Positions 11,398-20,292 of a stretch of 27,855 nt of DNA are shown piece by piece. A model generated the notes under the pieces. It ran no database searches. It was not told the DNA's origin and saw nothing but the letters and a program-made list of their open reading frames with translations. The stretch is taken from contig SZWC01015135.1 in the NCBI GenBank assembly GCA_023375785.1, positions 8,003-35,857 on the forward strand. Direction: 5' to 3'. The stretch is from Penium margaritaceum (taxonomy: Eukaryota; Streptophyta; Zygnematophyceae; Desmidiales; Peniaceae). The position numbers and the translations under genes are program-made. Within the stretch, counting starts at the first letter, position 1. Each line of letters opens with the position of its first letter.

Positions 11398-11402
11398 CGC
11401 CT
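11398..11402. repeat. Target-site duplication, right copy (CGCCT)
   Basis: This is an exact match to 3225-3229. Confidence 0.9.
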
Positions 11403-12319
11403 GAGTAGGACACTTAAGGTAGTAGACTTGGACCACCTAAAGGAAATTCCTTCTAGTGGTCAACTTGCTTGAAATGCACGAATGAAAGGTGGAGTAATAG
11501 AATGATTTCAACAAATATCTTAAAATTTTAAAGCCTCGTTATGTTCATAGCATAGCCTCCAGAGTGAAGCTAAAAACGACTTTACGCACAATCCGTCCAA
11601 GAAATTTATACACATGGCAAGGCTTTCCAGGTTAAGTGGAGACTGGCCCAATGGCTAGAGAAGTAGGGACTTTTGCCAAAATCCTTGCCAGAATGGGTAT
11701 ATTCTCCTTGAAAGTCATTGCTTGTTTCTTTGCATCAAGTAGTTAGCTCATGGTGCTCATAATTTCTATCTATTATAGAAGTCTTATGTAAGAATAAAGT
11801 TTTCAGGTTCTATCATGGGCTTTCTAGGTATTTCCTTTTTATTCTTACAGTTGTATAGGTGATAAATGAGATATCCTTCTTACAAGAGTTTTGGCCTTCA
11901 TTGTTGGTCACATGAAGCAGTTGATCGCACTGTGAAAAAATGGAATAGAGTAATTTTGATGTACATCCCAAATAGTGTGGAACTTTTTGCTGACCTCTAT
12001 GTAATGCAAAAGTAAGATATTGTTTTCCTAGAATTTGTTTCAATTGAGGAATTCATGATTCAATTAATTCACCAAAAATGAAATCTTCCGTGAATGTGTT
12101 GGATCGATCTAACCAAAATAATAAATGTGTCTACATAGGTATAGAGAAATGTTTTTTTCTCCTCAAATAATACCATGATTATTCTTTATTCCTCAAAGTG
12201 GTAGACATGCTTTCATAGTTGAAATCTTGACCCACCTAAAAAGAATTAACATTCGAAGGCCACAAGGATACTTACCATCCACCAAGGGCATTTATAGCTA
12301 GTACAATATGTGAAAGGTA
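11403..12319. other. AT-rich spacer, no gene seen
   Basis: This is the continuation of the spacer split by the 8.2-kb element. It is AT-rich with scattered stops in all frames and no recognisable RNA gene, repeat or coding signal. Confidence 0.5.
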
Positions 12320-12324
12320 TGTTA

Positions 12325-12606
12325 TGTTAAAGTATAGAATTATTGTTAAGGTAGCCTACATCCTTCATGACATTACTCATAGTGGATACTCTCTGATTGG
12401 GAGCGGTCCATAGACCAATGGGTGGACTCAGGAATCATAAAGGTGCCAAATGGATGAGGGAACAATCATGCCCCACTGACTTGGCCGGGCGGGTGACTCC
12501 TTATTAAACCCCGTCCGGCCCATTCCAACTCTACTTCTTGATCTAAAAGATTCCTTCGTCAATCCATCTATCTCTGTATCCCACCCTCACTTAATCCTCT
12601 TCAACA
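12325..12606 (+). repeat. Left LTR-like repeat
   Basis: It shares long words with 15646-15926: GGTGCCAAATGGATGAGG, TTGATCTAAAAGATTC, CTCACTTAATCCTCTTCAAC. A TATTAAACCCC stretch at about 12501 may be a promoter remnant. Confidence 0.75.
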
Positions 12607-12618
12607 TGGCATCGAGCC
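12607..12618 (+). other. Degenerate primer-binding site
   Basis: TGGCATCGAGCC directly follows the left LTR-like repeat. Compared with TGGTATCAGAGCC it has one substitution and one missing base. Confidence 0.45.
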
Positions 12619-12739
12619 TCCTAGGTGATCCTCCTTCCACTTTCGCTTCTGCTGCTCTTCTTCGTAATTGAATCCCCCTACCTTGTTGACCCTCCTTGAC
12701 CAACACCAGGACTTTTCACGGTATTTGAGGCATTTCTTG

Positions 12740-13340
12740 CGTTTCTCCCATGGCTCGCGTCAGTGCTTCCCCCCCTCCCCGTCGTGGCGTGCGTTGCCGT
12801 AGCCCTCCTCCCGTGGTGAGCACGTCAAATCTTCCCCCCTTTTGTCGCGTGTTGCTAATGTTTTTGGCATTCACGGTATGATTTTTCCCCATGGCGCGTG
12901 TTCGCGCTACCCCCCCCCCTTGTGGCACACATTGGTGCTACCTTCTCCCCATGGCGTGCATCAGTGCTGCCCCCCCTTATCTACATTATGGGTGATAAAA
13001 CGACGACCCAATTGGTGCGTGGCGTCCGTTGGCGCTACTGTTCTTGGCGCCTGGCGTCCGTTGGTGCATGGTGCCCTGTGGCATGCAGCGCCTACCCCCC
13101 CCTTCATCCTCTCTGGCACGCTCCGAGATTTTGGAGCGCATACGGCTGCTTTGGCGCATCTACATAACCCACCCCGTTTGATGCGTTTACGCCTACTTCA
13201 GCCCGTCTACGCAACCCCCCCGACTCGAAGAGCATACGCCTGCTTCCGTGTGTCTACACTTGTTATGGCGCATCTGAAGCCCCACCTCTTCAGCGTGTCT
13301 GCGCTCCGTAATGGCACGTAGTGACTCCGTTGGCGTGCGG
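12740..13340 (+). repeat. Degenerate ~30-bp tandem repeats
   Basis: A unit close to CCCCATGGCGTGCGTCAGTG plus GCTACCCCCC recurs with variable spacing (about 12750, 12785, 12890, 12920, 12950). It then fades into repeated GGCGTCCGTTGGCGC-like words. Open frames across it differ from unit to unit and are not convincing as genes. Confidence 0.6.
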
Positions 13341-13541
13341 TGCCCATTGGCAACGTTTGCGCGTGGCGCTCCCATCAACACGCGGTGCCACCAACCATCC
13401 CTCCCTTTCTCCCTTGGTCTCGTCCTTCACCACACTGCTTCCCCTCTTTCGCAACATCCCCTACTCCCTTTCCTCCCTCGCTCTTGTACTCTTATGTCCC
13501 TTTGTCCCTTGATCCCTCCCCCCTCCCTCTCTTCCTTGCTC

Positions 13542-13731
13542 CCTCTCCCCCCTTCCCTCCCTGTCGATCCCCTCTACCCCCTCTTGTTCGCTCCCTCCCC
13601 TACTTTTGACGTCCCCCTCCATCCACCTGTCCCTCCGTCCTCCTCGTCCCTTCCCCCCTTTCTGCCTACTTAATTGTCCACCTAGCCCCACTTTCCTCCC
13701 TTCTTTTGCCCGCCCTTCCATCCACTTGCCC
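13542..13731. repeat. 190-bp duplication, copy A
   Basis: It is base-for-base identical to 13776-13965, which begins immediately after the single N at 13775. The 44 bp between copy A and the N is less pyrimidine-pure than its surroundings. Confidence 0.95.
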
Positions 13732-13775
13732 TTTTCCCCAACAGAAACCGACCATACTCTTGACAATCACAGCAN

Positions 13776-13965
13776 CCTCTCCCCCCTTCCCTCCCTGTCG
13801 ATCCCCTCTACCCCCTCTTGTTCGCTCCCTCCCCTACTTTTGACGTCCCCCTCCATCCACCTGTCCCTCCGTCCTCCTCGTCCCTTCCCCCCTTTCTGCC
13901 TACTTAATTGTCCACCTAGCCCCACTTTCCTCCCTTCTTTTGCCCGCCCTTCCATCCACTTGCCC
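13776..13965. repeat. 190-bp duplication, copy B (after the N)
   Basis: It is identical to 13542-13731. Exact identity in a region where everything else is diverged, starting right at an ambiguous base, suggests overlapping contig ends joined without merging. Confidence 0.95.
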
Positions 13966-15369
13966 GCTTGTCTGCCTCCCTCCCTCCTGTCCACCTTATT
14001 CTCCCCCTCTCGCTCCCTTCCCCTCCATGACATCCGTCCCTCCGCCCCTCCGCCCCTCCGTCCCTCCTCTCTTCCCTCACCTCGCCCATCCCACCATCCC
14101 TCCCTCTGTTAGTCACGTCCGTCTGTCACGTCCGTACATCCTTTCTTCAAGTCCGTTCATCCGTCTGTCACTCTTTCCATCCATCCCGTCCATTTTTCTG
14201 TCGTTCCTCCCTCCCTTCCCTTATCTCCCCCCTCTCTCTCTCATTTTCTCTCTTTCATCCCTCCCCCTAAGACCCCGCCTCTCTACCCCCCCCTCTAGAT
14301 GCCCCTCCCGTTACCACCCTCCCTTCCTCTCTCCTCAGCCTTCCCTCCATTCCTCCTATGCCTTCCCTCCCTCCCTCCTCCGTCCTTTATCCTCCTCCTA
14401 CCTATCAATCTCTCTCTCTCTCTCTCTCCCTCTCTCTCTCCCCCTCTCTCTCCCTCTCTCTTAACCTCTCTCTCTCTCTTTCTCTCTCTCTTCCTAATTC
14501 TCTCTCTCTTCCCCCCTCCTCTCCGTTGCCTTGCCCATCCCTCCTCTCCCTCTCTCCTTGTTTCACCGTCTCCCCCTCCCCATCACCCCCCCTTTGCCTT
14601 CCTCATGTCCTTCTACCTATCTATTAGTCTGTTGTGTGTCTGTCCGTCTCTCCTCCAGTCCATCCGCCCGTCCGTCTGTCTGTCCATCTTCCCTTCCGTC
14701 CGTCCATCCCTCTCTCTCTCTCCCGTGCTCTCATGCCCCCCCTCTCCCTTGACCCCATCCCCTTCCTCTCCTCCTCTCCTTCGGTCCCTTCCTCTCGTCC
14801 TTCCCCTCCCCTCTCCCTCATTTGCTTCCTCCCCTCTCCCCCTTGTCTGTCTATCCGTCAACCCATCCCTTAGTCCCATATCCCTCTCCCTGCCTTTGTC
14901 ATCCCCCTCCCTCTCTCCCCTCATTGTCATTCCCCCTCCCTCTCCCTTCATCCTGCCTTCCCCCCTCCCCCTCGGTCCCACAACCCCCACTCCCCTCTCT
15001 CCCTCACTCTTGTCTCCCCCCTCCCTCTTCCCCTCCTTCGTCAGTCCCTCCACCCTTTCTACCCCTCTCTTGGCCATCACTCCTCCCTTCCTCCCTCCCT
15101 CCGTTCCCCCTTCCTCCCTCTCCCCTCCCTCCATCCCCTCACTCCCTCCATCCCTGCTTCCCTCCTCCGGTTCTTCCTCCCCCCTCCCTCATTCCTCCCT
15201 CTCTTCCTCCTGTTCATCCCTCCTCTCTCCCTTCCTCCCTCCCTCCCTCTCCTCCCTCAAATGTTTCATCATGGCCATTGTTGTGTGCTGCCCACTTCTC
15301 CATGTGTTTAACGCCACATCCCCTTGGATCATACTTGCATTGGTATACTAAGCATGCGCATCTTGCACT

Positions 15370-15615
15370 TCATGGTGAGACCCATCTATGTGTGGGAGCC
15401 CAGTTCTGTATGTCCTTTCGTTTTAATCCTAGTCTTGCATCGATTCCTGTGTGAAAGCCACATTGTTTGCTTACACGCATCGGCCTCCTACATCTCTTTG
15501 AATACGAGATTGTGTTTAACCATAGTAAAGAAGGGGGGTTCGGCGAGACCCGTCGATGTCGGGAGCTGTGTAGTACAAAGGCAAGACCCACCCGTGTGTG
15601 GGAGCCATACTACAT
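15370..15615 (+). repeat. Three degenerate copies of a GAGACCC...TGTGGGAGCC motif
   Basis: Related segments occur at about 15376, 15546 and 15584. Each has (G/A)AGACCC, then a GATGT/GTGTG core, GGGAGC, and in two cases TACATGCAT or GTATG. The spacing is uneven. No function is apparent. Confidence 0.4.
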
Positions 15616-15645
15616 GCATCCTCCAGCCCCTCGCGTATGCTATAA

Positions 15646-15926
15646 TGTTCAAGTGTAGAATTGTTCTTAGGTAGTGAACGTCGGTCACGACATTACTTGG
15701 TGTAGATACCCTCAAATTGGGAGCAATCTACAAACCAATGGATGGACTCTGGAATCATCAAGGTGCCAAGTGGATGAGGTGACAATTGTGCCACGTTCAC
15801 TTCGCTGGATGGATGACTGCTTACTAAACCCCTTCCGACCCATTGCAACCTCAATTCTTGATCTAAAAGATTCTATCATCAATCCATTTGTCCTTGTCTC
15901 CCACTCTCACTTCATCCTCTTCAACT
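15646..15926 (+). repeat. Right LTR-like repeat
   Basis: It aligns with 12325-12606 over its whole length at an offset of about 3320 bp. It ends CTTCAACT, where the last base should be A if this is an LTR terminus. Confidence 0.72.
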
Positions 15927-15931
15927 TGTTT

Positions 15932-17880
15932 TAAAAAGAGTAATTGTAAGGGAAAAAATGGATTTTATGTATTGATTTGATATATAAATGTACCATTAAG
16001 AAGATCATATTAATGAGATGGGCATGACTAGTTTTGAAATGATAATGACAAAGCTAACCATATTCTTCCACATGCTCAAATAAACAAGATTAATGTTGAT
16101 TAAATTGTTTGTGTACAATAGATGTTGCTTCCAAAGGTTTCTTGTTTCCATACAGAATGTACTCAATGTGAGACCATAAACATGAGTTCTTCAACTTTTT
16201 TATTTCAAGAAAAACATTATAATTAATTTCAAATTTTGAGGCATTATGGATGTTTTGATATCACTTATCAGTATTGAGTACATATTAGCCATTTTCTCAT
16301 TTGTTTGAAATGGGAGACCCATTTTCTCAAACATCTTAGCACAACATCATAGTTGATTTATTGTTTCACTCCTAGTTGATTAAATATATTAAAATGTTCA
16401 CTTAATTATTTTTTTAAGTTCAATTGTTTTTGGTTTCTTGTATTCACGAATTATATTGGGGATTTTAGAATTAATCCAATAATGTGTCCTTGAAAACAAA
16501 ACTCATGTGAATTAAATTCATTGAATTTATTCTAATATATTAATGTAGTCAAAATTTTGTTTACTAGTGTAATTATTGAAATACCAAACGACTAAATTAA
16601 GTATCCGGAATGAAAATGTTAACTTAACATGAATTTAAAAGTTTTCACAAATTTTCAGTTAAATATTTTAGGTTTTCATTATAGATTAATGTTTTAATTC
16701 CATTCAATGTGTGCAAAGAGTAAGCCTTCTATAATGAGCACCAATGATAAATCTTTTATTAATTAAAATAGGGCAAGTTTATTCAAGCTGTTATGTTTGC
16801 GACACGCACTATAACGACTGTCGAGCGGGGATCTTGACGAAGGTAAGGACCTGTTTTGTAAGCGCATACATTGTAAATGTCGACTTACGAATCGGGTATG
16901 TAAAATATGTCGCGTTCTAATCGCATGTATATCGACGACTACTACCCTCAAAGTTCTCCATCCTATGCACCAAATAGTGAGCTGATGAAAGTGAATAGTG
17001 AGTCCAAAGAGAGCATAACGTCACTAAATAGGGCTTGAGATCCTTCAGTCCGACAACAGAGCCTAGAACGTACTCCCTCGTGTCAGCATTACCCCAATGG
17101 GCTTGTGGTGGTAATTTTTCAACCGCAGAATAGAAACATAGAAATGACCGAATGACCATTTGCTCCTATCAGTGACCCTGTCGGTGTTACACAAATGCAT
17201 GGTAAGACACTATTCGATTTTGACAATTTGCCTCAATGGTACGTCAACATAATTTGTATGCAATAATTTTTTGTTGCAATAGAATTTACAGGCTGCATGA
17301 GGCATCTGACAATATCAGAAATCGACCACAGGCCTCTCCATAACACAAGGATCATTTGAGCATCACGGACTAGTGATGAAAGGCGGGCGTGACTCAGGAT
17401 CAAAGATAGGCTCTAAACAGGCACCTAACGTAAAATTATCCTTAAAATTAATGTTATACATTTTCTCTTATGATGTGATCCCTCTAAATTTTAGGTTTTT
17501 TATATTTTCTTAAGAATTCAGAACTCAAAAACTATGATTCTACAAATTTATCCAATTATAACCTACTAATTTAGGTTAATGTAATTAATTTTTTCCTAGT
17601 GTTACAAATGTAACACATGAACCATACACTAATGTGAACTGTTCCATAGGATACATGAACATACGTAGAGAATTAATTTATTATGAATAATCTAAATTTG
17701 TTTAATAAAAAATTGTAATTTTTCAAGGACGGAGCAACTAGATACCCACCATGTCCAAATTTTAAGTTGCTATACCCGCACCTTCTAAATTAGGAAGAGC
17801 ATGCCTAGTATGGACCAAATTAAAGCTTCTATATCCCAATGTAAGAAAAATATAGAATCAACATGTCCAAACAAAAAGTT
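15932..17880. other. AT-rich spacer
   Basis: The sequence is strongly AT-rich except for a less AT-rich island at about 16795-17170. Apart from the candidate exon in that island I see no gene, RNA or repeat signature. Confidence 0.55.
16917..17159 (-). CDS. Hypothetical short ORF or exon
   Basis: This 80-codon open frame starts MVIRSFLCFYSAVEKL in the only non-AT-rich island of this stretch. The sequence just before the ATG ends in TAG (possible splice acceptor). A GTAGTA (possible donor) follows codons for MENFE, so it could be an internal exon of about 225 nt rather than a complete gene. The composition is protein-like (mixed hydrophobic and charged, not low complexity), but I recognise no family. 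Neighbours are AT-rich spacer with no linked coding sequence. Confidence 0.25.
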   Translation of the reverse strand: MVIRSFLCFYSAVEKLPPQAHWGNADTREYVLGSVVGLKDLKPYLVTLCSLWTHYSLSSAHYLVHRMENFEGSSRRYTCD

Positions 17881-18181
17881 ATGTCGTCATTGCATGACAT
17901 GTAGTGTCACGATGCTGACGTCATCATGCCCATCGAAGAATGAAAAACGCCTCTTTCAAGGTGTTCGTGATTGTTTGAGAGAGGAGTTTGCATGGGATTT
18001 GGGGGGGGGATCTGGAAAACTCCATGCGTTGAAAGGGAATTTGTTAGGCCTTGCTACCGTGGGCCTAACAGATGCCTGCGCAAAAAGTAAAATCTACAAC
18101 CCCGAATGTAAAGAGGGGTTGGGTTTGAAAGTACTTTTTTAACAAACCAACGGTGGTTTGTGTGCCCCGAAATTATAGTCC

Positions 18182-18342
18182 TGTAGCGTGGCAGTGCCAC
18201 GCCGACCGGTCGAAGGAGCCACGTGGCTCGAGCGGGGTCACCTGGGACTGTGGGCGGTTAGACGAGATGGCTTGAGGGTCGGAGACCCTCAAGCACCGCG
18301 GTTTTGGCCTAGTCGGTCAAGGATTCCGTCGAATGCGTTAGA
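18182..18342 (+). mobile_element. Solo LTR of the TRIM family, nested in the hairpin repeat
   Basis: The 161-bp sequence starts TGTAGCG and ends CGTTAGA. It aligns end to end with the LTRs of the complete TRIM at 21859-22262 (opposite orientation). AGTCC flanks both sides (18177-18181 and 18343-18347). It carries the 14-bp palindrome GAGCCACGTGGCTC (18216-18229, with a CACGTG core) and an 11-bp stem with a 3-nt loop (18270-18294). It arose by LTR-LTR recombination of a full element inserted into the repeat. Confidence 0.92.
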
Positions 18343-18377
18343 AGTCCAAAAGTGTGAAATGGGCGTTTTTTCTTTAT

Positions 18378-18550
18378 CGCGATGGAGTGATGACCCTTTT
18401 GTATTTTTTGTTATGTGCAAAACCCCTATTATGATGTAAGGTTTTATGTTTTGTGTGGGCTCCGCCACCGCAAAAAATACAAAGTCCCAAATCATAATAC
18501 AAAGTGTGCGTGTCGGAAAAAAAAAACAAAAGGGCCATCACTCCATCGCG
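18378..18550 (+). repeat. Long foldback (H3) of copy 1
   Basis: The outer arms CGCGATGGAGTGATGACCC... (from 18378) and ...GGGCCATCACTCCATCGCG (to 18550) pair at 24 of 25 positions. The inner arms are diverged but share TATTATGAT and a T-rich or A-rich run. The centre reads GTGTGGGCTCCGCCACCGC. Confidence 0.8.
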
Positions 18551-18645
18551 TTCTCGCAAGAGAGTGACGATCGCAAACGAGCACGATCACATGACCCTCG
18601 TCCCCATGCTCGATCAGCGAAGCATGTCGCTAGTCGAGCATGGTG

Positions 18646-19522
18646 AAGGAGGGTTAAATACCATGTTCCTTTTTAAGGGATGGGTATGCCATGTTAAATT
18701 TCTGACTCGCTAGTCTGCCAACTTTATTGTGAGCGTGGTGCAAGTTTCCTAGCTATTAGGCCCGTTATTCAATCGCTTTTACTAATGAGAAGTCTGTCTC
18801 AAAATGTTTTTTTTCTGGTTTTTTAATAATTAAAAACTTCCAACAGCTTGTTCATCTCTTCATTTGAGAAATCAATGTATTGAAGTTCGAATAAATCTAA
18901 CTATAATGTTTTGATTAAAGCCTTGAATGGTTTTAAAAGAAAAATCCAATGATGACTTCATTCAAGGAATGTTGTAGATTAAATTATTTTAAAACCAGTC
19001 TTTGAGTTTTATATTCATTGGAGTATGTTCTCCTTTTTGCTGGTGCATGCTTCTGTTGCATGTTTCTTTTTCACATTATTTCTTTCTTCCAATTTTTTTT
19101 TATCTTGCATTTTCCTTTATTATAACCTTTGGGATTTCCTCTTAATGTCATGGTTGTTCTGTATAACCCCTCTCAGCTGTAGTTGAAACGCTGATCCTAG
19201 TTTTAAGCATGGTGAATAAGTTTGCTCTACTATTACACTATAGAACTAGTTTCTTGGTTTTTCCTGGTCAAGGGCATTTAATTCATTTGGTAGTAGAAGA
19301 AGTAAGAGACCATGACTTGTTTGTTTTTGGGAATGGAATGCTCCCGTATGGAACCCAAATAAGATTGGGTACATGTAGGGATTACCCATGAAATTCGATT
19401 CTATGTATGCCAAGCCTGGCGTTCGAAAGAATAAAAGCAGTCTACCTGGAATTCAAAAAGGACTCCCCCACCCTGCGATCTGAAAATATTGACGTTTTAC
19501 CCACGAACAACGAGAAATCACA
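18646..19522. other. Spacer between hairpin-repeat copies
   Basis: This is AT-rich sequence with T-runs. A 60-codon + strand open frame (19209-19391) lacks any recognisable domain and I do not call it. No RNA gene or further repeat is seen. Confidence 0.5.
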
Positions 19523-20125
19523 TCATGTTGACGTTGCATGCAATGTAGTGCCTACATGATGACGTCACCAATATCTCTGAACATTGGAAAACCCCTCACT
19601 CGAGGGGTTTGTGAATGTTCGTGGTGGGGGTTTGAGTATGGTTCGCATGGGGGGTTCGAGAGTTCCCATGCGTTGAAAGAGAATCTCCTGGGCCCTACTA
19701 CCGCGGGGCCCTACTACCGCGGGGCCCTACAGGAGTCCGCCCCAAAAAAACCTAAAGACCTTATGTAATTTTGGGTGTGTTTTGATTACAGTTTGAATGC
19801 TAAAACTAGGAAAACTGGGAAAAAAGGGATCGTTTTTGCTAGGTTAAAAAACGGACGTTTTTGCTCGATCGCGTTCGAGCGATGACCTGTTTTTTTTCGA
19901 CACGCAACCCCCTGGTTTGATGTACAGTTTTCTATGTTTTGCGCGGGCTCAGCTTGCACAAAACAAAGAAACCCCTACATCAAACCAGGGGGTTGCGTGT
20001 CGAAAAAAAAGTAAAACAAGCAGGTCATCGATTCTTGCGTGAGAGCGAGAATCGCGAAGGGGGGGTGGACGTGCCCCAACTCACTTTGCTCGATAAGCGA
20101 CGCATGTCGCTGATTGAGCATGGTT
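19523..20125 (+). repeat. Hairpin-chain repeat, copy 2 (uninterrupted)
   Basis: The order matches copy 1: H0 19529-19567 (TGACGT / ACGTCA); H1 19589-19610 (AAACCCCTC / GAGGGGTTT, perfect); H1b 19644-19672 (CGCATGGG / CCCATGCG, perfect); H2 19685-19735 (CTCCTG / CAGGAG around a 16-bp internal tandem duplication at 19690-19721); H3 19880-20030; H3b 20029-20054 (CGATTCT / AGAATCG); H4 20087-20120 (TGCTCGAT / ATTGAGCA with one G-T wobble, then AGCGA / TCGCT). The stems differ in sequence from copies 1 and 3 but still pair. Confidence 0.82.
19880..20030 (+). repeat. 151-nt near-perfect foldback with 35-bp perfect stem
   Basis: 19890-19924 is the exact reverse complement of 19976-20010 (35/35). 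An outer 10-bp stem (19880-19889 with 20021-20030) is separated from it by a 10-nt one-sided bulge. The 51-nt loop itself contains GTTTTGCGC / GCACAAAAC, so almost the whole unit is palindromic. If transcribed it would form a miRNA- or siRNA-precursor-like hairpin. It also resembles foldback/MITE structures, but it has no flanking target duplication that I can see. Confidence 0.92.
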
Positions 20126-20292
20126 AAGCGGGTGGGCAGTGGAGTTCTATTGTTTACGGAGAGGGGCAGGGCAGGAATATGTTTCTTTCTCCGGGTACAG
20201 CGGAACCAATCCACTCGCGAATGGGGTAAAATGGTGATTATGCCGAATAAGATTCCCACTCGATTGGGATTTCCACCGAACTAACTGGGTTC

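Larger units (their letters stand above)
13340..15260 (+). repeat. Polypyrimidine tract (CCCTCC/CTCT-rich), ~1.9 kb
   Basis: The + strand is almost entirely C and T, dominated by CCCTCC, CCCTCT and GTCCGTCC words, with a (CT)n microsatellite at about 14408-14512. Pro/Ser/Leu-rich frames of up to 350 codons arise because T/C-only sequence cannot make stop codons, so they are not annotated as genes. Confidence 0.9.
12325..15926 (+). mobile_element. Probable second, ancient LTR element with low-complexity interior
   Basis: Direct repeats of about 282 bp (12325-12606 and 15646-15926) both start TGTT and end CTTCAAC(A/T). The left copy is followed at once by TGGCATCGAGCC, a one-substitution, one-deletion form of the iMet primer site. 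Flanks are TGTTA (12320-12324) and TGTTT (15927-15931), a 4/5 match. About a quarter of LTR positions differ, so the insertion would be very old. No polypurine tract is visible before the right copy and the interior encodes nothing recognisable. Two independent solo LTRs, or a segmental duplication, remain alternatives. Confidence 0.5.
17881..18645 (+). repeat. Hairpin-chain repeat, copy 1 (interrupted by solo LTR)
   Basis: Successive inverted repeats are: H0 17881-17924 (ATGTCGTCA / TGACGTCAT, one mismatch); H1 17946-17965 (AACGCCT / AGGTGTT, one G-T wobble); H1b 17990-18027 (GCATGG / CCATGC); H2 18042-18070 (TGTTAGGCC / GGCCTAACA, perfect); H3 18378-18550 (long foldback); H4 18604-18643 (CCATGCTCGA / TCGAGCATGG, perfect, then AGCGA / TCGCT). 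The word CCATGCGTTGAAAG after H1b and CTACCG in the H2 loop are shared with the other copies. A 161-bp solo LTR splits it between H2 and H3. I recognise no known element class. Confidence 0.8.

Noticed and set aside
14299..15351. 350-codon open frame on the + strand, plus other long frames across 13300-15450
   Set aside because: The sequence is almost only C and T, so stop codons cannot occur. The product is a Pro/Ser/Leu string with no gene-like features.
16980..17010. CTGATGA at 16984, checked as a hammerhead ribozyme core
   Set aside because: No GAAA box follows with a stem II between them, and no flanking stems pair. The hairpin repeats were also checked and lack the core.
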